From Nonomuraea sp. NEAU-A123 (GTDB taxonomy: Bacteria; Actinomycetota; Actinomycetes; Streptosporangiales; Streptosporangiaceae), in NCBI RefSeq assembly GCF_018603905.1, contig NZ_JAHFZZ010000007.1, forward strand, positions 124,001-188,000: a stretch of 64,000 nucleotides of DNA, in the 5' to 3' direction. Made by a program: the position numbers and the translations under genes. Under the pieces are notes generated by a model. That model saw nothing but the letters and a program-made list of their open reading frames with translations. It ran no database searches and had not been told where the DNA came from. Positions 29,148 to 38,191 of the stretch are shown in pieces; positions within the stretch are counted from its first letter, which is position 1, and the number at the start of each line of letters is the position of its first letter.

Positions 29148-29965
29148 CAGGACGCCGGCCCGGTGATCGAGACGACCCGGCGGTAGACGGCCTTCTCGGC
29201 CCCCCTGAGCGTCAGCGACAACGAGACGAAGTCGTCCTTCGTCGTCGGGTCGAGGCCGTCGGCCCGGCCGATCCAGACCAGCCCGACGTAGTGGCCCAGG
29301 GCGTAGCCGCCGCCCTCGGTATAGCCTCCCGGCGGGAAGGCGGTCTTGCCGGTGCCGAGCGGGCGCGCCCAGCCACCCCGGTAGAGGGTCTTGAGCGACT
29401 CGACCAGCTCGCCGGCGGCCTGGCCGTCGCGCAGGTTGAGCAGGGTGTACTGGCCGATGTAGCGGCCGTCGGCGCTGGTGTAGACACCGCGGGCCGCCTG
29501 TACGCACTCGCCGTCGGTGACCAGTTCGAGGAGTTTCTCGCCCCATACGGCGGCCGAGCAGTTGGCGTCGAGCTTGCTGCCGGCGAGCTTGAGCGTGAGC
29601 TTCTTCTCCCCGGTGAGCGTCTTCTGCCCGAACACCTCCTTCTCGGTGAGCGGCGCACGGTCCTTGGCCCGGTCGGCGATCGGCTGGAACAGCTTGGGCG
29701 AGGCCCAGCTGTGGTAGACCTCCGGCAGTGCCGAGTCGCCCTGCAGGATGGCGGAGCCTTCCCGCTGCTCGGGTGTGTACTCGCCCAGCGAAGCCACGAC
29801 GGCGACCAGCGCGAACGCCCCGGCCAGCACGCCCAGCACCGACGAGATGATCACGATGAGCTTCTGCTGCTTGGGCTGGAGTCCCAAGTGGGTGAGCAGG
29901 GGGAATTCCCAGTCGGAGCGTGGGGGGCGCCGGCGCTTGCGGGTCGCCGTTCGGGGAGCCGTCAC
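29147..29965 (-). CDS. Membrane-anchored protein of unknown function
   Basis: 272 residues from GTG 29965, which overlaps the VIT gene stop (GTGA). A basic cytoplasmic head (TRKRRRPPRSDW) and a transmembrane helix (LIVIISSVLGVLAGAFALVA) precede an extracellular domain with DANCSAAVWGEKL, GECVQAARGVYTS and GQYTLLNLRDGQAAGELVES. The last three motifs align with the downstream 197-residue protein, so the pair arose by tandem duplication. Function unknown; co-transcribed with a metal transporter and lgt. Confidence 0.78.
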   Translation of the reverse strand: MTAPRTATRKRRRPPRSDWEFPLLTHLGLQPKQQKLIVIISSVLGVLAGAFALVAVVASLGEYTPEQREGSAILQGDSALPEVYHSWASPKLFQPIADRAKDRAPLTEKEVFGQKTLTGEKKLTLKLAGSKLDANCSAAVWGEKLLELVTDGECVQAARGVYTSADGRYIGQYTLLNLRDGQAAGELVESLKTLYRGGWARPLGTGKTAFPPGGYTEGGGYALGHYVGLVWIGRADGLDPTTKDDFVSLSLTLRGAEKAVYRRVVSITGPAS

Positions 29966-30666
29966 AGACCAACAGCCCCGATCAGGTTGCCGAGCCCGAA
30001 CGTGAGCCCGGCGGCCACCACGCCGACGATGAGCTGCCGCAGCCCGGAGTACAGCCAGGAACGCGCGGTCACCCTGGAGACCAGCGCGCCCGCCCCGAAC
30101 AGCGCCAGGCACGAGACGATCGCCGACACCCACAGGCTCGTCACGCCGAGCAGGTACGGCACCAGCGGCAGGAACGCGCCCACGCCGAAGGACAGGAACG
30201 ACGAACCAGCCGCCACCTTGGGCGAGGGCAGGTCGTGCGGGTCGACGCCGAGCTCGCTCTGGGCGTGGATCTCCAGGGCCTGGGCGGGGTTCGCGGAGAT
30301 CTGCCGGGCCACCTCGGCGGCCAGCTCCGGCGTCACGCCCCTGTTGACGAAGACCTGGGCGAGCTCTTCCTGCTCGGCCTCGGGGTGGCGTTCGAGCTCG
30401 CCGCGCTCGACGGCGATCTCGGCCAGGGCCAGCTCGCGCTGGCTGGCCACCGAGACGTACTCGCCGCCGGCCATCGAGAAGGCGCCGGCCGCCAGCCCCG
30501 CGATGCCCGCCAGGGAGATGATCTTGGTGTCGGCGGTGCCGCCCGCGACACCGGCGATGAGCGCGAAGTTGGACACCAGTCCGTCCATCGCCCCGAACAC
30601 CGACGGCCGCAGCCAGCCGCCGGTGACGTCACGGTGCCGGTGGTGCTGCTCCGCGCCCTCGCTCAT
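29962..30666 (-). CDS. VIT1/CCC1-family (Fe2+/Mn2+) transporter
   Basis: 234 residues. N-terminal VFGAMDGLVSNFALIAGVAG and the GGEYVSVASQREL segment are characteristic of the VIT/CCC1 family of vacuolar-type iron/manganese transporters. The middle soluble region (ERGELERHPEAEQEELAQVF) is rich in Glu/His, as in the metal-binding domain. Three hydrophobic segments follow at the C-terminus. It likely moves divalent Fe or Mn, possibly for detoxification. ATGA overlap with lgt and GTGA overlap with the next gene indicate one operon. Confidence 0.9.
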   Translation of the reverse strand: MSEGAEQHHRHRDVTGGWLRPSVFGAMDGLVSNFALIAGVAGGTADTKIISLAGIAGLAAGAFSMAGGEYVSVASQRELALAEIAVERGELERHPEAEQEELAQVFVNRGVTPELAAEVARQISANPAQALEIHAQSELGVDPHDLPSPKVAAGSSFLSFGVGAFLPLVPYLLGVTSLWVSAIVSCLALFGAGALVSRVTARSWLYSGLRQLIVGVVAAGLTFGLGNLIGAVGL

Positions 30667-31865
30667 CGCGAGTTCTTCTCCTGTTGAACGGCTTCGGGGG
30701 TCTCCTTCTGCGCCGCGACCGCTTCGTCGTCGCTTACGGACTCCTCGTCCGCGCGAACCTCCGGAGATTCGGCGCGCACGACCTCAGGCTCCGAAGCGTC
30801 CGCGGGGGCCTCCTGTACGACCTCAGGCTCCGAAGAAGCGTCCGCGGGGTCCTCCGGTACGGACGCGGGGTCTTCCGGTACGGACGCGGCTTCCGACCGT
30901 ACGACCTCAGGGTCAGGGGTGTCGTCCGTATCCCCTGCCACCGAAGCGGCGGTGGCGCCGTCGTCCGAGTCGGCCTGGTCGGCCCCGTGGGCCGGATCCG
31001 GGCCGGCCGGATCGCCGCCGGCCTCGCGTTCGACGGCCGGGAGGATGAACTCCTCGTTGTCCTTGTTCCTGGTCGCCCAGAAGTAGATCAGCGCTCCGAT
31101 GAACACCACGATCGAGGTCCACTGGTTGAGCCGCAGGCTCAGGAACGTCACCGCGTGGTCCACCCCGCCGACCGGGTCGATCCGCAGCCCTTCGATCCAG
31201 AACCGCCCTAGCGTGTAGCCGGCCACATAGAGGGCGAACAACCGCCCATGGTGCAGCGCGAACCGCTTGCCCGCCCAGAGCAGGGCGAAGCCCAGCAGAA
31301 GATCCCAGATCGACTCATACAGGAACGTCGGGTGGTAGAGCACCCCCGGCTCGCCCCCGTGCATCTGGTCGATCTCCAGCCCCCACGGCAGCGTGGTCGG
31401 CCCGCCGTACAGCTCCTGGTTGAACCAGTTGCCCCAGCGCCCGATCGCCTGCGCGAAGGCGATGCCGGGCGCCACTGTGTCGGCCACCGCGCTGAGGGAC
31501 AGGCCCCGCTTGCGGCAGGCGAGCCAGACGCCGACGCCGCCGAGCGCGATCGCGCCCCAGATGCCCAGCCCGCCTTCCCAGATGAACAGGGCCTTGTAGG
31601 CCGGCTTGATCGCGCGGTCGCCGAAGTAGGTCTGCCAGTCGGTGATGACGTGGTAGAGGCGTCCGCCGATGAGCCCGAAGATCACCGCCGGCACCGAGAT
31701 GTCGATGATCGTGCCCTTCTGGCCACCGCGAGCGCGCCAGCGGCGCTCGCTCAGCCAGACGGCGAAGATGACACCGAGCACGATGCACAGGGCGTAGGCC
31801 CGGATCGGCACGAATCCGAGATACCAGACCCCTTGGGAAGGGCTGGGAATCGAGGCAAGGGGCAT
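30663..31865 (-). CDS. lgt: Prolipoprotein diacylglyceryl transferase Lgt with long acidic tail
   Basis: 400 residues from ATG 31865. It transfers diacylglycerol to the lipobox Cys of prolipoproteins, such as the several in this window. The core (about 1-275) has YHVITDW and the signature GRWGNWFNQELYGG at 142-155, with seven predicted membrane spans. The C-terminal ~120 residues are an acidic, Pro/Glu/Val/Ala-rich, partly repetitive tail (VPEDPA repeats, EPEVV) with no membrane segment, most likely disordered and cytoplasmic. Actinobacterial Lgt tails are common but vary greatly. Confidence 0.95.
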   Translation of the reverse strand: MPLASIPSPSQGVWYLGFVPIRAYALCIVLGVIFAVWLSERRWRARGGQKGTIIDISVPAVIFGLIGGRLYHVITDWQTYFGDRAIKPAYKALFIWEGGLGIWGAIALGGVGVWLACRKRGLSLSAVADTVAPGIAFAQAIGRWGNWFNQELYGGPTTLPWGLEIDQMHGGEPGVLYHPTFLYESIWDLLLGFALLWAGKRFALHHGRLFALYVAGYTLGRFWIEGLRIDPVGGVDHAVTFLSLRLNQWTSIVVFIGALIYFWATRNKDNEEFILPAVEREAGGDPAGPDPAHGADQADSDDGATAASVAGDTDDTPDPEVVRSEAASVPEDPASVPEDPADASSEPEVVQEAPADASEPEVVRAESPEVRADEESVSDDEAVAAQKETPEAVQQEKNSR

Positions 31866-31891
31866 GTCAGGTGAGGGTAGCGGAAGCGGGA

Positions 31892-32641
31892 CTACTTGGC
31901 CGCCTTCGTGACCGCATCGCGAAGATCCTTTGGCGTGAAGACGACGTTGTTGTCCATGGCCGTGCCGTTCAGCTTGACGGTCGGCGTGCCCTGGAGCTTC
32001 TGCTCCTTGTTGACCTTGGCGCTGTAGTCGAGCTGGGCCTGGGCATTCTTCTGGCTGGTGATGCAGGTGTCGATGCCCGGCGCCGTGGCTCCGGCCGCCT
32101 TGGCCCAGGTCACCAACTGGTCGGCCTTGAAGCCCTCGACCGTCTCGCTGGGCTGGTTCTTGTAGAGCAGGTCGTGGAAGGCGAGCCACTGCTTGCCGTC
32201 GGTCATGCAGCGGGCCGCGGCGCCGGCGCGCACGGAGTTGGACTTCGTCGGCTCGGTGCTGAAGATGGTGATGGGGTGGTAGACGACCTTGGCCAGGCCC
32301 TCGGCCGCGAGGTTCCGGAACGTGCTACCGCTCACCTCCTCCATCTGCTTGCAGGCCGGGCACTGGAAGTCCTCGTAGATGTCGATCACCGGCTTGGCGA
32401 CCCCGCTCTTGGCCATGACGACCGAGCCGTCGGACTGCACCGTGGTCGGCGCCGTGTCGCCGGCCTGCTCCGCCTGCGACTTGCTGGCGGCGTACCAGGC
32501 GCCGAGACCGACCGCCGCCACCGCGACCACGCCCACGGTCATGTAGGTGACGACTCGTTTGCGCTGCTCCCGCGCGCGCTCGGCGGCCTGCTGCGCTCTG
32601 ATCTTCTCCCGCGCGGACTTCGCGCGCTCCCCCTTGCTCAT
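31892..32641 (-). CDS. Membrane-anchored DsbA/thioredoxin-like oxidoreductase
   Basis: 249 residues from ATG 32641, chosen for the AGGGGGAG 6 nt upstream (an ATG at 32662 is the alternative and has no well-placed site). A strongly basic N-terminal region (REKIRAQQAAERAREQRKR) precedes one transmembrane helix (about 31-51). The thioredoxin fold has CPAC (Cys94, Cys97) in YEDFQCPACKQM and the cis-Pro loop GTPTVKLNG. It probably oxidises or isomerises thiols of exported proteins. Directly downstream of DoxX/MauE, a frequent redox partner. Confidence 0.9.
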   Translation of the reverse strand: MSKGERAKSAREKIRAQQAAERAREQRKRVVTYMTVGVVAVAAVGLGAWYAASKSQAEQAGDTAPTTVQSDGSVVMAKSGVAKPVIDIYEDFQCPACKQMEEVSGSTFRNLAAEGLAKVVYHPITIFSTEPTKSNSVRAGAAARCMTDGKQWLAFHDLLYKNQPSETVEGFKADQLVTWAKAAGATAPGIDTCITSQKNAQAQLDYSAKVNKEQKLQGTPTVKLNGTAMDNNVVFTPKDLRDAVTKAAK

Positions 32642-32664
32642 CACGCGCTCCCCCTTGCCCATCC

Positions 32665-33222
32665 TCAGCCCATCTCCTCTTGACCGTGAACGCCTGGTCC
32701 GTGATCGTCTTGTCGGTAAACGCGCTCGCCACCCGCCAGCCCGAGCGCCGAGTCGAGCGCGAAGTGCCCCGGCGCGAAGCGCACGGTCCAGGCGCCGAGC
32801 ACCACAAGACCGAAGTCGCGCAGGATGTCGAGCAGGTAAGCCGGCTGCTGCCCCGCCCCCAGTTGGCCGCCGCCGCCGAAGCAGCCGCAGTCGATCCGCA
32901 GGCCGTGCGCCCACGCCCAGGCGATGCCGAAGACGAAGGCGAACATGAGCAGCGCGCCGATCACCCCGGCCACCCTGGTCATCAGGCCGACGACCAGCAG
33001 CACCCCGACCACGATCTCCAGGATCGGCAGGCCGTAGCCCACGGTCGTGGCGAGCGAGTCGGGCAGCAACTGGTAAGCCTTGACCGCCACGACGGAGTCG
33101 GACGGATTGCCGATCTTCAGCCAACCGGCCGCGATCAGCACCCCGCCCAGGACCAGCCGGGCGACGGTCGTCACCCAGGGTACCGCTGTGCGGACGTTAC
33201 GTGACGGTTGCGACGCGACCAC
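32665..33222 (-). CDS. DoxX/MauE-family membrane protein
   Basis: 185 residues with four hydrophobic segments. ARLVLGGVLIAAGWLKIGNP and PILEIVVGVLLVVGLMTRVA match the DoxX/MauE fold, and DCGCF at the end of the third helix is the Cys pair of MauE-type proteins. Such proteins are proposed to pass electrons to thioredoxin-like partners; the next gene is one. The start is the GTG preceded by GAGGAAGAGGAG. A small hairpin (TGCGCT-GGAA-AGCGCA, 33242-33257) lies in the upstream leader. Confidence 0.88.
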   Translation of the reverse strand: MVASQPSRNVRTAVPWVTTVARLVLGGVLIAAGWLKIGNPSDSVVAVKAYQLLPDSLATTVGYGLPILEIVVGVLLVVGLMTRVAGVIGALLMFAFVFGIAWAWAHGLRIDCGCFGGGGQLGAGQQPAYLLDILRDFGLVVLGAWTVRFAPGHFALDSALGLAGGERVYRQDDHGPGVHGQEEMG

Positions 33223-33353
33223 GGCTAGTGCTCCTCTTCCTCTGCGCTGGAAAGCGCACAGTACCGGGAACTCATCTGACCACGCCCGGGATAAGACTCG
33301 GCTAAGACAGTTTTCGCGTACTCCAGCCGTACGCGATGCTCACTAAACCGACG

Positions 33354-36300
33354 TTACCCGCAGCTCAGCCTGGCGGCTGCCCAGTCCGCATGGTCATTAC
33401 CGTTGCCGTCGCCACCGTCGCCCACCACGAGGTCCACGTAGCGGGCGCCGGTGAGGTCGGCGGTCAGTTCGTAGGCCGGGTCGGCGGCGCGCAGCACCGG
33501 GCTGTGTGCCTTGACCACCCCGTCGGCGACCACGCTGTACTCCACGGAGCCCCTGGTGGCCTGGACGTCGTCCACGCCGACGGAGGCGGTGAAGGCCGTA
33601 CACCGGCCGCCGAGGTAGTAACGGACGTCGGCGGGCGCGTGCGTGCCCAGCCCCTTGGCGAACGTCTGCCCGCCGATCACGATCGGCGTGCCGTCGGCCG
33701 CGCCGAGGTCGCCGTTGGAGCGGTCGCGTTCGACCGGCCCCCAGCCGTTGGCGGCGCTGACCCACTCCAGGTCGCTCGCCCAGGCGTCGGCGGCGGGCGG
33801 CGGCGGCAGCGTCCGCACCGTCGCCACCGCCTCGAGCGACTTGGCGGCCCCCGCCGCCGTGTAGACGGCACTGGCCTTCAGTTCGTAGGTGTCGTAGGGC
33901 GCGTCCGCGGGCGGCGTCACCTTCCAGGTGGTCACCAGCTTGCCGCCGGGCTCCACGGTGCCGGTGCCGGCCCCGGCGACGTCCCATCCCTGAGGTACGG
34001 CCAGCGTCACCTTGACGTCCTGGGCCGCCACGTCCTCCAGGTTGACGAACGTGGTGGTGACGTCGGAGGCCGCCCCCTGCTCGAACGCGGGTGAGGCGGG
34101 CACCACGTCCAGCGACCCGCACGCCTGGGCCTCGGGATCGGCCCCGAGGTCCTTGACGGCGAAGTCGTCGAGGACGAAGTCGGCCCCGGCCTGCTCGGCC
34201 AGCAGCGACCGGAGCCCGACCCAGACCTCGCCGCAGCCCGCGACGACCCGCTCGGCGAACCTGCCCGTGGTCCGCCGCTCGGGCACCGGTGTCCGCCGGG
34301 TCTCGACGCTGGAGCTGCCCTTGTCGTAGCCGGTCACCCAGACATAGGCGCCGGCCAGGGCGCTCTGGTAGCCGAACGACACCTCGTAGGCGTGTCCCGG
34401 CTCGAAGCGGACGGTCTGCGGCACCGTCCGGTAGACCAGCCCCTGCCGCTCCTCGTGCGCCTTGAGCGACCAGTCGCCGCTGATCACGTCGTCGACGGTC
34501 TTGCCGTTCCAGCCCGCCTGCGTGTACGGCTCGTGCCGCTCCGCCAGGTGCGTACGGGCGTCGAACGCGCCACCGGCGTCACCCTTGACGAACGGGCCCC
34601 ACCCCGGCTCGGCGGACTCGAACGTCTCGGTGTCGCCGGCCGGGTCGCTCCTGATGAGCCGTACGTCGTCCACCCGGACCTTCGCCTCCCCGGCGGCGGC
34701 GGTGATCCGCAGCGTGACGGAGTCGCGCGGCGCGGTGAAGGCGACCTTGACCCGCTGGAAGTAGGTGTCGTGCTTCTCGTCCGAGGCGATGTAGTTCTTC
34801 GCCGTCGAGCGCTGGATCGTCCCCTTCTGCCCACCGGCCTCCAGGGTGGTCTGCCTGGCTTGCCCGGGTTCGACCTCGACGAAGGCCGAGGCGGTGTAGG
34901 CGCGTCCCGGCTGGAGGCCGGTCAGCCGCTGCTCCAGCCGGGCCTGCGGCCCACCGCCGAGCAGGGCCATGCGCTGGCCGCGCTCGTTCCGCTGGATGCT
35001 CACCGGACCGGTGACCTGCCAGTCGCGCAGTCCGTCGCCGTTGAAGCCGGGATCGCGGACGCCGCTCCCCTCGCCCCACCGGGGCGCGGACCGGGCGGGC
35101 GCCTTGCCGGGGTAGAGCACGTACGGCACTCCCGCCTCCGCCCGCAGAGTGATCTTGCCGTCGGCCGGAGTGGCGACGCCCACCCGCACCCGCCCCTGGT
35201 CGGTGAGCTTGTAGACGGTCAGCGGCCGGGTGGCGTCCCAGGTGGTGGTGCCTCCGGCCGGGTTGTAGTGGTAGTACCTGCCCTCCCACGGCAGCAGGTA
35301 CGTGCCGCCGTCGAGCACCTTGTGACCGCCCGCGAACAACTGGCGCCTGCCGTCCACCAGCCTGCCGCGCACGCCGCCGGTGAAGACGATCTCGTCGGTG
35401 TTCCAGTCGGTGATCTGGTAGTGCTGCAGGTACTTGGCCGGCAGGTTGTGCTCCCAGATGTTGCGGTAGAAGGCGGTGAAGTCGTTCTCCGCGGTCCAGC
35501 CCTCGAACTCCACGATGCGGGCGTTCCCGAGGATCGGGTGGGCGTTCCAGACGTCCTTCTCACCGTTGCGGATGAACCGGATGATCTGCGAGTTCAGCCC
35601 CTTGTTGGTGGCTCCGCCGTAGTTGAGGTCGTTGGCCCAGTGTGACCAGAGCGACGAGCGCTCCAGCTTGTCGGCCCATTCGGTGGCCACCTGCCAGCCC
35701 TGCCCGCGCAGCTCGGTGAGCAGGCGGTCGGCGACCCAGCCGTGCGGGCGGTACACGTCCACGTACAGGACGGCCAGGTTCCTGTCGGTCTCGGCGCGGA
35801 GCTGCTGGAACCGCTTGGCGAGGGTGCCCCTGGTCAGGTCGCCGCGCTGGTCGATCAGGTACGACTGGTCGAGCCAGTTCCAGCCCTTGGTGTCCTTGTT
35901 GACGAGCTGCTCGCTGAAGTTCTTGGCCTCGGGGTAGGACTCGGTGGCGTTGACGTGCACGCCGAAGGTGGCGTTCCACTCCTTTCCGGTCTTCAGCAGG
36001 GTGTTGAGGTCGGCCAGACCGCCGGCGCGCTTGTTGTAGTTGCCGCCGTAGTCGGGGTGGGCCGAGTCGTGGCCCTCCGACTGGTAGCCCTTGAGCAGGG
36101 CGAGCTGGCCCAGGCCGTCGGTGGCCAGCGAGATCCGCTTGACGTCGTCGAGCGTGCGCAGGAACGGGTGGGTGGCCTGGCTGGAGAAGTTGAACGGGAT
36201 GTGCGCGATCACCCGGTCCTTGGTCCGGTCCGCGCCGGGCGCCTTGACGCCGATGCTCCTGAACGCGACCGCCCCGTCCTGCCAGTCGAGGGCGCCGTCA

Positions 36301-37241
36301 CCGTTGGCGTCGGGGCTGACCACGACCTTGGCCCACGGCAGGTCTTCGGTGAAGGGCGCGCCGGTGCCCCGGTAGGTCCACTGGCCGCTCCACACGCCCA
36401 CCCTGACCCGGCCGCCGTCCTCCTGCCTGGCCTGGTGCCAGAAGCGGGCCGCGTCCTTGTCGGTGATGCCGGAGGGGCGGTCGTAGGTGGAGTTCGACTC
36501 GACGGCGGCGGCCAGCGAGCCGGTGTTGACGATGGCGTACGAGGCGCCGATCGGGGCGGCGTCGGGCGCGGTCCGCGGGGTGACGGCGGCGAAGACGTCG
36601 GCCGTACGGGTGGAGTTGGGGTCGAGCCTGGTGAACGCGGTCGCGGCGCCCGGCTGGTCGCTCGACACCGACACCAGGTCGTGACCCGGCAGGTCGATCG
36701 TGTTGACCCGGAACGCCTCGGTGTCGGTGACCGCGTCGATCGCGAAGGTCGTCACCCGGCCCTTGACCCGGATGCTGGCGTCCAGCGTGACGCCCGCCTC
36801 GACGGTCAGCCGGTAGCGGGCCGAAGCTCCGTCGGTGCCGCGCAGGGCGACCGTGGCCTGGTACGGCGTGCCGTTCAGCACCACGCCGGGCAGCGCGGTG
36901 CTGCCGTCGAGCACGGCGCCGCTCGCCTTGTCGGTGTAGCGCAGGATCCTCGGGAAGGCCGGGTCGAGCTCGACGGCCAGTTGCCCGGAGGAGATCGTGA
37001 CGGGCTCGGCCACGGTGGTGGGCTCGGGGGCCAGGTTCTGCTGCGTGGGGGGCGGAGGCGTGGGGCCGGTGGGCGACAGGTCCGGCGAGGGCAGCTCGTA
37101 GGTGGGCGTGGGCTCGGGCGTCAGGCCGGCCGCGTCGCTTTGTGCGGGAGTCGCCTGGATGCGGATGGCTTGTGCGGGAGCGGCCAGAGCGACGGCCGAT
37201 AAGGCGAGGGCGGCCACCAAGATAACCGGACGTCGACGCAT
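33354..37241 (-). CDS. Secreted endo-alpha-N-acetylgalactosaminidase (GH101)
   Basis: 1295 residues from ATG 37241, with AAAGGA 5 nt upstream. The Sec signal peptide ends AQA near residue 25, followed by a Pro/Thr-rich linker (35-75). The GH101 catalytic region has the likely nucleophile Asp495 (VLYVDVYRP) and acid/base Glu521 (QVATEWADK). It removes core-1 Gal-GalNAc from mucin-type O-glycoproteins. The C-terminal half has beta-sandwich/CBM-like domains and ends in an NPCBM-like module (FAKGLGTHAPADVRYYLGGR). No sortase motif; presumably released. Monocistronic; downstream of trpA. The start codon lies in a hairpin. Confidence 0.93.
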   Translation of the reverse strand: MRRRPVILVAALALSAVALAAPAQAIRIQATPAQSDAAGLTPEPTPTYELPSPDLSPTGPTPPPPTQQNLAPEPTTVAEPVTISSGQLAVELDPAFPRILRYTDKASGAVLDGSTALPGVVLNGTPYQATVALRGTDGASARYRLTVEAGVTLDASIRVKGRVTTFAIDAVTDTEAFRVNTIDLPGHDLVSVSSDQPGAATAFTRLDPNSTRTADVFAAVTPRTAPDAAPIGASYAIVNTGSLAAAVESNSTYDRPSGITDKDAARFWHQARQEDGGRVRVGVWSGQWTYRGTGAPFTEDLPWAKVVVSPDANGDGALDWQDGAVAFRSIGVKAPGADRTKDRVIAHIPFNFSSQATHPFLRTLDDVKRISLATDGLGQLALLKGYQSEGHDSAHPDYGGNYNKRAGGLADLNTLLKTGKEWNATFGVHVNATESYPEAKNFSEQLVNKDTKGWNWLDQSYLIDQRGDLTRGTLAKRFQQLRAETDRNLAVLYVDVYRPHGWVADRLLTELRGQGWQVATEWADKLERSSLWSHWANDLNYGGATNKGLNSQIIRFIRNGEKDVWNAHPILGNARIVEFEGWTAENDFTAFYRNIWEHNLPAKYLQHYQITDWNTDEIVFTGGVRGRLVDGRRQLFAGGHKVLDGGTYLLPWEGRYYHYNPAGGTTTWDATRPLTVYKLTDQGRVRVGVATPADGKITLRAEAGVPYVLYPGKAPARSAPRWGEGSGVRDPGFNGDGLRDWQVTGPVSIQRNERGQRMALLGGGPQARLEQRLTGLQPGRAYTASAFVEVEPGQARQTTLEAGGQKGTIQRSTAKNYIASDEKHDTYFQRVKVAFTAPRDSVTLRITAAAGEAKVRVDDVRLIRSDPAGDTETFESAEPGWGPFVKGDAGGAFDARTHLAERHEPYTQAGWNGKTVDDVISGDWSLKAHEERQGLVYRTVPQTVRFEPGHAYEVSFGYQSALAGAYVWVTGYDKGSSSVETRRTPVPERRTTGRFAERVVAGCGEVWVGLRSLLAEQAGADFVLDDFAVKDLGADPEAQACGSLDVVPASPAFEQGAASDVTTTFVNLEDVAAQDVKVTLAVPQGWDVAGAGTGTVEPGGKLVTTWKVTPPADAPYDTYELKASAVYTAAGAAKSLEAVATVRTLPPPPAADAWASDLEWVSAANGWGPVERDRSNGDLGAADGTPIVIGGQTFAKGLGTHAPADVRYYLGGRCTAFTASVGVDDVQATRGSVEYSVVADGVVKAHSPVLRAADPAYELTADLTGARYVDLVVGDGGDGNGNDHADWAAARLSCG

Positions 37242-37267
37242 ATATGTCCTTTCAAAGGTATGCGTCG
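37234..37267 (-). promoter_or_regulatory. Leader hairpin enclosing the start codon of the GH101 gene
   Basis: In the minus-strand mRNA CGACGCATA pairs perfectly with TATGCGTCG over 9 bp; the ATG (37241-37239) is in the 3' arm. Inside the loop CCTT can pair with AAGG of the Shine-Dalgarno. Both ribosome-binding elements would be hidden when folded. Confidence 0.55.
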
Positions 37268-37378
37268 CACTGGGTGTGGCCCCGACCCCCACACCCGCCG
37301 CCGCGACACGCGCTATGGACCGACGCCAGAAATACTGACACTTGTCCGGTTGCGAGTCGCGGGATTTGACAGAACCGG

Positions 37379-38179
37379 TTAGGCGCGGGAGCGGACGCCT
37401 TCGGCCATCTCGCGGGCCAGCACGGCGATCGACTCGCGACCCGCGGCCTCGTCGGGAGCGTCGAGCATCCGGCGGATGAACGCCGACCCCACGATGACGC
37501 CGTCGGCGTAGCCGGCCACCTCGGCCGCCTGCTTGCCGGTGCCGACGCCCAGGCCCACGCAGACCGGCAGCGCGGTGTGCGCGCGGGTGCGCTTGACCAG
37601 ATCCTCGGCCGCCACGTTGACGGTCTCCCTGGCGCCCGTGACGCCCATCAGGGAGGCCGCGTAGACGAACCCGGTGCAACAGTCGACGACGGCCTTGATG
37701 CGCGCCTCGGTGGAGCTGGGCGCCACCAGGAACACGGTGTCGATGCCCGCCGCGGCCGAGGCCGCCCGCCACGGCTCCGACTCCTCCGGCGTCAGGTCGG
37801 GCGTGATCGTGCCGACGCCGCCCGCGTTGGCCAGGTCACGCGCGAACCGCTCGGCGCCGTAGCGGTCGATCGGGTTCCAGTAGGTCATGACCAGCGTGGC
37901 CGCGCCGGTGGCGGCGACCCCCTCGACCGTCCGCATGACGTCGGCGATCCGGGTGCCGTTGAGCAGCGACCGGTGCACGGCGTCCTGGATGGTCGGCCCG
38001 TCCATGAGCGGGTCGGAGTAGGGCAGACCGATCTCGATCACGTCGCAGCCGGCCTCGACCAGGGCGGCGGCCGCGGCGACGGCGCCCTCCTTGGACGGGA
38101 AGCCCGCGGGCAGGTAGCCGACGAGCGCGGCCCGGTTCGCCGCCTTCGCCGTGGCGAAAACCGTCTGAAGAGTAGTCAT
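37379..38179 (-). CDS. trpA: Tryptophan synthase alpha subunit
   Basis: 266 residues, TIM barrel. It cleaves indole-3-glycerol phosphate to indole and G3P and channels indole to TrpB. The catalytic pair Glu49 and Asp60 is visible in VIEIGLPYSDPLMDGPTIQ; the active-site loop contains YAASLMGVTGAR. The phosphate site GLGVGTGKQAAE and GVIVGSAF are intact. It is the last gene of trpCBA, 112 bp after trpB. No terminator was found before the GH101 gene. Confidence 0.96.
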   Translation of the reverse strand: MTTLQTVFATAKAANRAALVGYLPAGFPSKEGAVAAAAALVEAGCDVIEIGLPYSDPLMDGPTIQDAVHRSLLNGTRIADVMRTVEGVAATGAATLVMTYWNPIDRYGAERFARDLANAGGVGTITPDLTPEESEPWRAASAAAGIDTVFLVAPSSTEARIKAVVDCCTGFVYAASLMGVTGARETVNVAAEDLVKRTRAHTALPVCVGLGVGTGKQAAEVAGYADGVIVGSAFIRRMLDAPDEAAGRESIAVLAREMAEGVRSRA

Positions 38180-38191
38180 GATCGTCCGTTC

